DNA from: Candidatus Saccharicenans subterraneus
Lineage (GTDB): Bacteria; Acidobacteriota; Aminicenantia; Aminicenantales; Saccharicenantaceae
Assembly: GCA_003426165.1 (NCBI GenBank)
Contig: QUAH01000003.1
Coordinates: 169,525-233,524, forward strand
Direction: 5' to 3'
Length of the DNA: 64,000 nucleotides
The position numbers and the translations under genes were made by a program. Below the pieces are notes generated by a model. It made no database searches, was not told the origin of the DNA, and saw only the letters and a list, made by a program, of their open reading frames with translations. This document shows positions 50,976 to 60,000 of this stretch, in pieces. Position 1 is the first letter of the stretch, and each line of letters opens with the position of its first letter.

Positions 50976-51984
50976 GGCAGGCCGGGCCAAGTTTTTTCTG
51001 GTAGTACTTCTGGTGGTATTCTTCCGCCCGGTAGAAGCTCTTGAAAGGGGAAATCTCGGTTACGATTTTTTTCCGGAAACGGCCGCTGGCCTGAAGCTCA
51101 GCTTTGACACTTTCGGCTATTCTTTTCTGTTCCTGGTCGTGGTAGAAAATGGCCGATCGGTAGTTTGGCCCGACATCCGGGCCCTGGCGGTGGTACTGGG
51201 TGGGGTCGTGCAGCTCAAAAAATTTCCTGACCAGCTGTTCATAGCTGATTATCTTCGGGTCATAGACCAGCTGGACGGCTTCGGCATGGCCGGTCTTTCC
51301 GGTTAGAACCTGGCGGTAGCCGGGGTTGGGAGTCTTCCCGCCGCTGTAGCCGACCGCCGTTTCCAGGACGCCTTCGATCTGGCTGAGCCTGTATTCAACG
51401 CCCCAGAAACAACCGGCGGCGAAGGTGGCCACCCGGGGCAGCTGGTCTCCGGCCTGGCTGGCCGTCATGAATTTCATGGCCGCCGAGTTGACGCAGAAGT
51501 GCTTGCCCGAGGGTGCCGGGCCGTCGTAAAAGAAATGTCCCAGGTGGCCGCCGCAGACGGCGCATCGGACTTCCGTCCGGTGCATTCCCAGGGACAGGTC
51601 GTCGTGGTACTCGAGGTTGGTTTCGGCGAAGGCCTCCTTGAAACTGGGCCAGCCGGTGCGGTGGTCGTACTTGTCTTCAGACCGGAACAGGGGAGTGCCG
51701 CAGGCGGCGCAGAGGTAAACTCCTTCTTCCCAGAAGTCATTATACTGACCGGTAAAGGCCGGTTCGGTTCCTTTCTGGAACAGTACCCGGAACTGCTCCG
51801 GGCTCAATTCCTTTTTCCAGTCTTCAAGCGATTTGTTTATCTTTTTCATCCTGGTTCCTTCCACAGCCTGGTTAAGGGCGGCAGCGCTGCCCCGGTAGAA
51901 CAGGGCATTCAACCCCTTCCACCCGGCCCAGGCCAGAAGCAGGCTCAGGCCAAGGATTATCATCTTTTGATATGTTTTAAGCAT
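50965..51984 (-). CDS. msrBA: Fused peptide methionine sulfoxide reductase MsrB-MsrA, membrane-anchored
   Basis: The 339-residue protein repairs both stereoisomers of oxidised methionine. An N-terminal helix (about residues 8-24, MIILGLSLLLAWAGW) places it outside the cytoplasm. The MsrB domain (about 50-175) has zinc ligands C92, C95, C141 and C144 and catalytic C164 in KHFCVNSAA. The MsrA domain (about 184-330) has catalytic C192 in FAAGCFWGVEY. The order B then A is the less common one for fusions. I start it at the ATG at 51984 behind GGAGA. Its last 11 bases overlap the end of the OB-repeat gene on the other strand. Confidence 0.94.
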   Translation of the reverse strand: MLKTYQKMIILGLSLLLAWAGWKGLNALFYRGSAAALNQAVEGTRMKKINKSLEDWKKELSPEQFRVLFQKGTEPAFTGQYNDFWEEGVYLCAACGTPLFRSEDKYDHRTGWPSFKEAFAETNLEYHDDLSLGMHRTEVRCAVCGGHLGHFFYDGPAPSGKHFCVNSAAMKFMTASQAGDQLPRVATFAAGCFWGVEYRLSQIEGVLETAVGYSGGKTPNPGYRQVLTGKTGHAEAVQLVYDPKIISYEQLVRKFFELHDPTQYHRQGPDVGPNYRSAIFYHDQEQKRIAESVKAELQASGRFRKKIVTEISPFKSFYRAEEYHQKYYQKKLGPACPTG

Positions 51985-52136
51985 GTTGGTCTCCGGGTGC
52001 TCATAAAATCCTACTATTCCACTATACATTAAACGGCCTCCGGGAGTAATAGGAGCCCGCAGGCCGAAACCCTGGCTCTCCGGTCGTCACCCGGCCGGGC
52101 TCACAACTGAAAAGAGCAAAGGACCGGTTATCCCGG

Positions 52137-52165
52137 TTGTTTATTTTTCCGGCAAATTCTATAAT
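52137..52165 (+). promoter_or_regulatory. Promoter of the DUF2177 gene
   Basis: TTGTTT (52137-52142) and a perfect TATAAT (52160-52165) are 17 bases apart, 26 bases before the start codon. Confidence 0.6.
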
Positions 52166-52191
52166 GCTGGCGGAAGGGAGAGGGAATTAAC

Positions 52192-52614
52192 ATGCCTCAG
52201 AGTCTTAAATTCATACTGCTCTGGATAATCACCCTGGTGCTGTTCAGCCTGGCCGATGCCCTGTGGCATTTCGGGCTCTTCGGTCGGGCTTACCGGGACG
52301 ACTTTAAGGTGCTGGCCCTGCTGGAGAATGATAGGATCGTCTTCAGGAAGGCCTACGGCTTTCTGGCCCAGCTGGTCCTGGTGAGCTGTCTTGTACTGCT
52401 GGTCCTTCTGCGCGACCCGGGGAACTTAAAAATCTCGGTCCTGGTCGGGGCCATGGTAGGGTTTCTGGCCATAACCGTCTACGGCCTGACCAACTACGCC
52501 CTGATGAAGGACTGGAGTTTCAGGTTGATGGTGCTGGAAGTGGTCTGGGGACCCCTCATCGGGGCCTGGGGCGGGCTGGTGGTCAGCTTCGCCTACCGCT
52601 GGCTCTTCCGCTAA
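52192..52614 (+). CDS. DUF2177 family membrane protein
   Basis: The 140-residue protein has four transmembrane helices. Family features are ADALWHFGLFGRAYR in the first loop, GFLAITVYGLTNYALMKDW in the third helix and loop, and LEVVWGPLIGAWGGLVVS in the fourth. The family's function is unknown. It has a GGGAGAGGG ribosome-binding site and its own promoter, and stands alone. Confidence 0.85.
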   Translation: MPQSLKFILLWIITLVLFSLADALWHFGLFGRAYRDDFKVLALLENDRIVFRKAYGFLAQLVLVSCLVLLVLLRDPGNLKISVLVGAMVGFLAITVYGLTNYALMKDWSFRLMVLEVVWGPLIGAWGGLVVSFAYRWLFR

Positions 52615-52851
52615 ATAAGTATAGATGCCGGCCAGCCGGCGGTGGTGCTCTGCCAGAATGTTGTCAAGCTGACTTTCTAATAATATATCCAGCTGCCAGG
52701 GTTGAAAGCTAAGTCCATGTTCATTATTTTGCGGTCAGCCTTAAGGACAGGTTGTGCCATTTCCAGTATGGGAAAAAGGGCAAACCTCCTGTTTTTGTGT
52801 GTCCCGTGATGGCGGCTGTCCCGGGCCGGAGAATGGATAGACTTAACAGAC

Positions 52852-53643
52852 TCAGCTCTTTTTCCCGGGAGGCAGGGGGAAGAAGGCGCTGGTCCTGGCC
52901 CTGTAGGCTTCAAATTCAGGGTTCCCGGCATACTTTTTCTCCAGGAGTGGCACCCCGGAAACCCTGGTCAACAGCCAGGTGATGGTCAGCGGGCTGATTA
53001 TACCAGGCCAGCCCCCGGGCCCACTCAGGGCAATCAGGAACAGTCCCCACCACATTACAGATTCGCCGAAGTAATTCGGATGCCGGGAGTACCTCCAGAG
53101 TCCGGTGGTGATGAGCCGCCCCCGGTTTTCAGGGTTCCTTTTAAATCTGCGCAGCTGGTAATCGGCCGTGGCCTCAAAGAAGAAACCGGCCAGCCAGACG
53201 GCCAGACCCAGGAAGTCGAGCGGGTTCAGGCCGGAGGTCCGGTTCCTGAATACCAGCAGGACCGGGGTGAGTATTACCAGCATAAAAAATCCCTGGAGCA
53301 TGAATATCTGGAAATAGCCTCGCAGCACAAAATTCTTCCCCCATTTCTGGCGCCAGTTAGCGTAGCGGTAATCTTCCGGTTTTCCCCTGTTCCTTTTGTA
53401 GATGTGCCAGGAGAGCCGGATGCCCCAGATGAAAACCAGGACCGCGGTCAGCAGCTGGCGCGGGTAAGGAGCCTGGCCGGCCAGACTTTCCCTGGCCAGG
53501 TTTATGGCCACCACCAGGACAAATCCCGGGCCCCAGGCTATGTCGACTATGGCCGCGTTCTTCTTAACCAGGGAAAGAACGAAAACCAGGTTCATGTAGA
53601 CAAAGATCAGCAGTCCGGCCGTGAGGAAAATGCTGTCAGCCAT
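52852..53643 (-). CDS. DUF1295 family membrane protein (steroid 5-alpha-reductase-like)
   Basis: The 263-residue protein has about six transmembrane helices. It carries the DUF1295 signature: VDIAWGPGF near the N-terminus, WGIRLSWHIYKRNRGKPEDYRY in ordered pieces, and GLWRYSRHPNYFGESVMWWG, which is the reductase-like C-terminal motif shared with isoprenylcysteine methyltransferases and 5-alpha-reductases. It probably acts on a lipid or steroid-like substrate with NADPH, but the substrate is unknown. A 237-base convergent gap without a supportable gene separates it from the DUF2177 gene. Confidence 0.88.
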   Translation of the reverse strand: MADSIFLTAGLLIFVYMNLVFVLSLVKKNAAIVDIAWGPGFVLVVAINLARESLAGQAPYPRQLLTAVLVFIWGIRLSWHIYKRNRGKPEDYRYANWRQKWGKNFVLRGYFQIFMLQGFFMLVILTPVLLVFRNRTSGLNPLDFLGLAVWLAGFFFEATADYQLRRFKRNPENRGRLITTGLWRYSRHPNYFGESVMWWGLFLIALSGPGGWPGIISPLTITWLLTRVSGVPLLEKKYAGNPEFEAYRARTSAFFPLPPGKKS

Positions 53644-53683
53644 GGCCTATACCTCTTGCCCATCAAGAATGTTCCTGGCCTAT

Positions 53684-53689
53684 ATTATA
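53684..53689 (-). promoter_or_regulatory. Candidate -10 box of the DUF1295 gene
   Basis: A perfect TATAAT (53689-53684 on the minus strand) lies 40 bases before the start codon. No good -35 hexamer stands at the right distance. Confidence 0.35.
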
Positions 53690-53704
53690 AAATTCTGGCC
53701 GAAG

Positions 53705-53736
53705 AAAAAAGCTGTCTGGCCAGAGGCCGCCTGGCC
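53705..53736 (-). terminator. Possible terminator after the FakAB-like gene
   Basis: On the minus strand GGCCAG (53736-53731) pairs with CTGGCC (53723-53718) around a 7-base loop, followed by AGACAGC and six T. The spacing between stem and T-run is longer than ideal. Confidence 0.4.
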
Positions 53737-53888
53737 AACGCGATCGGCCGGAGCGGGTCTTAACAGGCAGTAGCTTGATTTTCGGGATAAATTAAAAATA
53801 TTGATTAACATGGGAAATACCGGATGGTTGTTCTTAACTTCTTGCCCGAAGGGGAGATTTAATCAGTGAAGGCGGGCCCGGCGGTATA

Positions 53889-53912
53889 ACATATGAATAA
53901 TCATTCATATGT
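53889..53912. repeat. Perfect 10-bp inverted repeat, ArsR/SmtB-operator-like
   Basis: ACATATGAAT (53889-53898) is repeated in inverse as ATTCATATGT (53903-53912) with AATC between. The core TGAA-N6-TTCA is the shape of ArsR/SmtB-type operators. It overlaps the stop codon of the FakAB-like gene. No ArsR-type regulator is encoded in the window, so an operator role is only a possibility; a 3' mRNA hairpin is the alternative. Confidence 0.55.
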
Positions 53913-55679
53913 CAGGCAGAGGCCCACGGCCCCGATCCCGTTATGGACCCCGACCACCGGCGAGACATCCTGGATGAAGCTGGCCGGCCGGCCGCAGATT
54001 TTTTCTATTTCCCGGGCATAAGCCTCGGCCCTCTCCCGGTTCTTGACATGGACCACGGAGAAAGAATGGATGGGGTGGGCCAGGTGTTTTTCCCTGACCA
54101 TTTTCAGGATTTTCTTGAAGTTCTGTTTACGGCTGAAAGACTTGCCGGCGGCGATGGCCTTGCCCTTTTCATCCAGGGTGATGATGGGCTTGATATTCAG
54201 CAACCTGGCCAGCAGGCCCTTCATCGGACTGACCCTGCCACCCTTGACCATGTATTTCAGGGTGCGGATATCGACCAGCAGCTCTGTCTTACGGCTAAGG
54301 CTATCAGCCAGGGAAGCCAGTTGATCCAGGTCCTGAACTCCGGGCCATTCCTGGAGCAGGCGCTGGACTATCAGGCCATAAGTACCGGACAGGTGGCGGC
54401 TATCAACCACCCTGACCTTATCCGCTGGAAATTTTTCGGCCACCGTTTTGGCCAGGTTGTAATAGCCGGAGAGTCCGCCGGAGATGGTCATGACCAGGAC
54501 CGACTCAAAATGACTGAGCAGGAAGGAAAACCAGTTTTCCAGGGTCTTGGGTGAGGGCTGGGCGCTGTGGGGCAGGATCTCTTCCCGTTCCAGCAGTTCA
54601 TATAACTTTTCGGGAGAGATGGTCAGTTTGTCCAGAAAGACGTGCTCCTTGATGTTTATAAGAAAAGGGATGACCACCACCTGGTTCTTTTCCAGAAGCT
54701 CAGCCGGCAGGTCGCAGGATGAATCCACCACCAGGGCCACCCGGCCTCTTGGCTTCAGGGCGATTTCAGCCTGGAGCTTCATGTCTTCGGCCTTGGGCTG
54801 GGTTATGGTTCCCAGGTCCTTCAGGGCGAAGAATAGTTCCTGGGGATGGTTGGTATGGACGTGAAAACGGGCCTTGGTCTCGGAGCCCCCGACAATGGCT
54901 GAATCCCCGGCCTTGACCACGATTTCCTTTATTTTTTCCAGTTCCAGGTTCTGGCCGACGAGCAGGGCTTCGGTGCAGTAGCGGAAGGGGATGTCTTCCT
55001 TGATCTTGTGAGGGGCTTCCTGGAACTCAATTTCCAAAAGATCCTGGCTGAGAACGTTTTTCAGGCTGCCCTGGTGGATGAAATGAACCACGCCTTCAAT
55101 GAAGTCCACAAAGCCCTTGGCCCCGGCATCCACCACCCCGGCCTTTTTCAGGACAGCCAGTTTTTTCGGAGTATCATGCAGGACCTGCCTGGCTTTTTCC
55201 AGGGAATGATGGAGCAGCTCGTGGTAATCGGAGAAGCGGTGCCGGTTCTGGTAGACTTCCTCGGCCCATTCCCGGATGAGGGTCAGCATGGTGCCTTCCT
55301 GGGGATGGGCGATGGAGTTGTAGGCATAGCGGACGGCATTTCTGACCGATTCCCCGAAGCGGGCGGTTGAAATCTTGATTTCGTTCCCGAGCTCCTTGCT
55401 TAACCCGTAAATGTACTGGGCAAAGATCAGCCCGGAATTGCCGCGGGCCCCGGTCAGGGCGGCATCGGCAATGGAACGCAGCGATTCTTTGATGGAACGC
55501 GATGGCCGGGCCTGTTCGGCAATGGCTTTCATGGTCGAGGCCAGGTTGGTCCCCGTGTCGCCGTCCGGGACCGGAAAGACATTTATCCGGTTCAGGTAGG
55601 CGAAGTCTTTGATGATAGCTTTTCCGCCGGCCAGAAAGGCAAAATAAAGCCTCCGACCGTCAAGGTATTTTATTTTCAT
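53901..55679 (-). CDS. Fatty acid kinase FakA-like and FakB/DegV-like fusion
   Basis: The 592-residue cytoplasmic protein fuses the parts of a two-component fatty acid kinase. Residues about 1-200 are a DhaL/DAK2 nucleotide-binding domain with VFPVPDGDTGTN (35-45) and GARGNSG (76-82). Residues about 220-305 match the FakA middle domain, with C234 in FRYCTEALLV and H272/H274 in ARFHVHTN, the zinc and catalytic residues. Residues about 312-590 are a DegV (FakB) fatty-acid-binding domain, starting VALVVDSSCDLP. Such a protein would phosphorylate fatty acids bound to its own DegV domain for phospholipid synthesis. No plsX or plsY is in the window. Confidence 0.9.
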   Translation of the reverse strand: MKIKYLDGRRLYFAFLAGGKAIIKDFAYLNRINVFPVPDGDTGTNLASTMKAIAEQARPSRSIKESLRSIADAALTGARGNSGLIFAQYIYGLSKELGNEIKISTARFGESVRNAVRYAYNSIAHPQEGTMLTLIREWAEEVYQNRHRFSDYHELLHHSLEKARQVLHDTPKKLAVLKKAGVVDAGAKGFVDFIEGVVHFIHQGSLKNVLSQDLLEIEFQEAPHKIKEDIPFRYCTEALLVGQNLELEKIKEIVVKAGDSAIVGGSETKARFHVHTNHPQELFFALKDLGTITQPKAEDMKLQAEIALKPRGRVALVVDSSCDLPAELLEKNQVVVIPFLINIKEHVFLDKLTISPEKLYELLEREEILPHSAQPSPKTLENWFSFLLSHFESVLVMTISGGLSGYYNLAKTVAEKFPADKVRVVDSRHLSGTYGLIVQRLLQEWPGVQDLDQLASLADSLSRKTELLVDIRTLKYMVKGGRVSPMKGLLARLLNIKPIITLDEKGKAIAAGKSFSRKQNFKKILKMVREKHLAHPIHSFSVVHVKNRERAEAYAREIEKICGRPASFIQDVSPVVGVHNGIGAVGLCLTYE

Positions 55680-55826
55680 GGGTGGTTGTTGTCCTCAGTT
55701 AGTCATAAAATCAGTAAACCTGTCAGCTTATTTTACCAGAATCAGGCCCCTTTTACCACCAGAAGCCAAAATATTTTGTCAGCGGCCCTCCGGGGCAGGC
55801 CGGTTTCCAGCCTTTTAATGGCCTGA

Positions 55827-56720
55827 TCAGCCCGGGCCCGTCCCGCCTGAACCTTGAGAATCCGGACGAAGGTGCCTGGGCAGGTAGAACATCGACAGGT
55901 GGGTCTGGCCGTCGTAAAAGCGCAGCTGGCCCTTTATTCTCTCTTTTATCAGTCGATCGATATTTTCCGCCGGCAAAAACGGGTCAAGGTGGTTCTTCAC
56001 GGCCATAAGGAACCCCCAGGAACTATCAAAGGAAGGAATGTAGGTCTGGTAGGAAAAGGTATGCCTGAAGACAGCAGACAGGTTGTTCTTGATAAAGAAA
56101 TGATGGTCTTCCTGCCCGGGTCGGGTGGTTTCTCCCTGGGTGACCAGTATCCCCTCGGCCGTCAGCTTCTCGGCGGCCATCCGGTAGAATTCAGCGGTGT
56201 AAAGCCGGTAAGCAGGCGTGTCCGGGTAAGGCTCCGGCAGGTCCAGGATGATGATGTCGAATAATTCTTCGGTCTGTTCCATGAAGTCCCAGCCGTCCTG
56301 CAGTACCAGCTGAAAGTGGGGATGGTTAAGGGCTCCCTGGTGCCAGGCCTGGAGATATTTCCGGGAGAAGTCAATCATCTCTGAATCTATATCCACCCCG
56401 GTAATTTTCAGGTGGTCATACTTGAGGAGCTCGCGGATGGTGGCTCCTTCGCCCACCCCCAGCACCAGCACCTTTCTGGGATGAGGATGAAGCAGGAGCG
56501 GGGGATGCACCAGGGCTTCATGGTAGATGAATTCGTCCTTCTCGGCCGACTGGATCCGGCCGTCAATCAGCAGGCACTTGCCCAGGCTTTCTATTTCGAT
56601 GATCTGGATCCTCTGGACCGACGACTGGTAGTCCACCAGGACTCGTTTAATCCCGAAGCAGTGAAGCTGGTCGGGACCGTTCTGGTCGATATACCATTGG
56701 GAAAAATCATTTCGTTCCAT
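55827..56720 (-). CDS. speE: Polyamine aminopropyltransferase (spermidine synthase family)
   Basis: The 297-residue enzyme should transfer aminopropyl groups from decarboxylated SAM to a polyamine. It has the dcSAM site VLVLGVGEGATIRELLKY, ITGVDIDSEMIDFSRKYL, and the catalytic segment IIILDLPEPYPDTPAYRLYT followed by EFYR. In most spermidine synthases this segment reads DSTDP or DLTDP; here Pro-Glu replaces Thr-Asp, so the acceptor may differ (for example agmatine or a longer polyamine). I start at the ATG at 56720 behind AAGGAGG; an upstream ATG would add five residues. No speD or speA is nearby. Confidence 0.9.
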   Translation of the reverse strand: MERNDFSQWYIDQNGPDQLHCFGIKRVLVDYQSSVQRIQIIEIESLGKCLLIDGRIQSAEKDEFIYHEALVHPPLLLHPHPRKVLVLGVGEGATIRELLKYDHLKITGVDIDSEMIDFSRKYLQAWHQGALNHPHFQLVLQDGWDFMEQTEELFDIIILDLPEPYPDTPAYRLYTAEFYRMAAEKLTAEGILVTQGETTRPGQEDHHFFIKNNLSAVFRHTFSYQTYIPSFDSSWGFLMAVKNHLDPFLPAENIDRLIKERIKGQLRFYDGQTHLSMFYLPRHLRPDSQGSGGTGPG

Positions 56721-57064
56721 CCCGGCCTCCTTCATCGAAGTTATGGCACTTCTTTTTTATCCGATAAGACCCGGATGATAAACGACCGTCTTCTAAGCCC
56801 ATGAAAATTATACGGGAAAAATTTCTCCGGGGCTATCGGTTAAGTTGCCCTAAAAACTTTTCTGTTTCGACTAAAGTGTTTTTTGTAGAAGCGGTTGGTC
56901 TTGCCAGCGACCCGGCCAGAGATGGAGATCAAGGAGGACGGAAGCACATCAGAATTAACCCGGACGGAATCAGGAGGCCAACTTCTTTCTAACCGGCGCG
57001 GCAGAATAATACCTCTCTCATCCTGGGCCCCAAAGGCGGGTCCTGGCCAGGTTCAATCCTGGAA
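56721..57064. other. 344-base gap between speE and pilY1
   Basis: The gap holds a perfect TATAAT on the minus strand (56812-56807) that probably serves speE, without a clear -35 box. I find no supportable ORF, RNA gene or strong terminator for pilY1 in it. Confidence 0.45.
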
Positions 57065-60000
57065 TCAGCGGACTATCCGGTAAATTTCACGCCAGGACTT
57101 GATTTTCAGCATGGCTCCAACCGGCTGTTCCAGCTTTTCGATGGTCGAGTCGTATTCCTGGATGTAGACATCCTGCTTGTAGGTACCGCCGGCCCGCTGC
57201 CTTTCGCCCACGGTCACGGCCGTCCGGGCCTTGCTGGCCAGGGCCAGGTAGTCAATCGGCTGTCCCTGGGCGTTTTTGAGGGCGCTGCCTCCGGTCGGGA
57301 TGCCCAGGACAGCCTGGATAAACCTGGCATAGAGCTTGCCGGCTTCTCCGCCCAGGTTCTGGCAGGGGTCGGCCGCTTCAATGCTGCCCTTAAGGGTACT
57401 GAAATAGACGATGTAATTGGCCACTACCGGGTCGGCCCAGACCTTTTCTCCCGCCGTTAGTTCGCCCACCCTCTTACTGTTGTCGAGCCCGGTTTCGCCG
57501 GCATTTCCCATATACCATTCCAGGGTACCCGTGTTCTTGCCTTCATCAATCAGGGCCACGAAGGAATAGTAGCGGTTGGCCGGGGCTTGCTCGTGCCCGC
57601 CGGTGCCGAAGTATATTCTGGGGTAACTCTGGCTGGTAGTGGAAAAGCCCTTCCAGACAGCCGGCTTGGTGATGATGGGATAGCAGCAGCGGTCGGTGAA
57701 TATGGACCTCATGCTCCAGTTGCTGGACCGGCCCGAAGTCAGATCCAGGCGCCATAACCTTCCGTCCAGGTCTCCAATGTAGACGTAGTCAGCGTCCCCG
57801 TCGAGGTCCAGGTCCACTCCGTTGGGTGAACCGGGGAAAGATACATAGATGTTGGCAAACGGATTGCCAGAGTTGTTGCTCCGTGAAGAATCTATGTCGG
57901 TAATTCTATTGGAATAAAGCACCGAGCAATCCTGTATCTTGATGGCCGTAAAGGTATTGCCAATATAAGCCTGGTAAGCCGAGTCAGCCTGGTGGGCATA
58001 ACCTGAGCCTACAAAGCAAACCCAGACCGGATTTCCATTATCAATTACCTTGGCAATGTAGGGTACCGACCAGGTCTGGCCGTTGGTCATGTTGTAATTG
58101 CTGCCCTGACGTCTGACCCTGACCCCGGCAAATTCCCACATGGGAATCGGGTTTTCGGGTTCGGTGATGTCCAGGGCGAAATAATAATAGTGGTAATTCT
58201 GGGTGGTGCCGTTGCTGTAGCCGTCGGGGCGCTGGCCGTAGCCTTCACCCTGGCCGCAGATCAACACCGTCCGCCATTGACCGTTAATGTAAACATCAGA
58301 GACAGAGGGGGAGCCGTCAACATAGGCCTTTCTGGAAAAGTACCTGATCCCGGTGGCCTGGTCAACCGGCCACATTTCTTTAAGCCGGGAGAGCTGGTTA
58401 TAGGGGATATAGGCCCAGAGTTCCTCGCCGGTGGTGACATCGAAACAGTGAAGCATGCCGTCATTGGCCCCGACGTAAACCACCTTTCTCCTGTTCTGGT
58501 AAGCATTCTTGAACTCGGCATAACCATCTCCCATCAACCTGGGGTCTTCGCTGGGTGGCCCGACCACGGCCGGGGTGGAGTGGTTGATATCCCCGAGCCG
58601 CCAGTAACGGCCGTGCCCCCGGACAAAGAGAATCAGGGCCTCTTCGTTGTTCTGGTAGTCGCGCATGATGGGTCTCATCACCCCGACATTGGCCAGGTTG
58701 AATTCTATTCTCTGCAGGGTGCCCACCGGGGGAAGGCTGGTATTTGTATTGATGGCGGTGTAGATGGTCCTGGTTCTCGGGTCACGTTCATCCAGCAACT
58801 CCCCGGCGTCCCAGAGCAATTCCACCCCATCAGCCAGCCAGCGGCCGGTGTCCGAGCCGAGGTCGGATCGGCTGACTGTTCTCAGGTTGGAATAGGTGTT
58901 CTGGGCGGCGATCATTGCGGTCACATCGTAAGCCCGCAGGTGACCTTCCCAGCCGGGGTAGATGAAGGAAGCGGCGATGATCATCTTGCGGTTCTGTCCG
59001 CTGCGGTCGATGACCGAGGTGGCCACTGAAGAACGGGAATATTCCTGGCGACCGACGTAGGTGAATTCTATGGTCAGGTCCCTGATGAGTGGCGTATCAT
59101 AAGAAGCCCCGGTATACTCAGCCATCGAGTCTTCAGGGGCGGTCAGAATGGCCTTCCATTTCAGGTTGGCTCCGAAATTCTTGAAGGTATACCAGTCGGA
59201 ATCTGACCAGGGGCGAATATTGCTGCCGCTAAAAGTCTTGTAGGGTTCCCAGTGCAGGCCGCCATCGTTTGATAGGAAGAACTGGATGCTCAAACCGTCA
59301 GACGAGCCCCGAACTCCCTGGTTGAGCCTGACGATTCGGGCTTTGGTGATGGCGTACTGCCTGGGGTCGAGCAGGCCTTCCACCACATTGGTGGAAATGG
59401 CTTCGCCGTAAAGAGCGAAGACGGGGGCCAGCTTATTTATGATCAGATAATAATCGCCCGAATGGTTGGCATCGGCCACCACCAGATCCATGTCTTCGTC
59501 GTTGTCATAGTCCAGCATGGTGCAGATGTCCACGTCGTAAAAGGGCGGGATGATGGGCTGGCAGTTGTTGAGACACAGGAAATTCCAGATGACTTCCTGG
59601 TAGGTGATGGTTTCCCCGGTGTCGGGGTCGGTGACGGTTACGTCCTGAAGCCCTGTATTCTTGAAAATCCACATATGGGCTTGATTGCCGGCATTCCAGC
59701 GGTCGGTGGCCCCGAAGATATCCGGCCGGCCATCCTTCTTAAAATCGGTTACCGTTAAAGCTACTGTACCGGTAGCTGATGGGTTCGGGATGGGAATCTC
59801 GCTCCGGGTAAACTTGCCGGTTCCGTCGTTCTGGTAATAAACGAGATAGGCCCATCCGTTAACCGAGCCGGCCACCACGTCTATATCCCCATCAAGGTCG
59901 AAGTCTCCGGCAGCTACGGCCGAAGTGCCCCGGTCGGGGTAACCGCCCGGGGTGGGAGCGATAAAGCCTGTTCTCTGGTCGTAGTTCAGCTCGGAAACAT

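Noticed and set aside
52677-52931. 84-codon ORF in the convergent gap between the DUF2177 and DUF1295 genes
   Set aside because: It overlaps the end of the DUF1295 gene in the same strand but another frame, and its product is low in recognisable structure.
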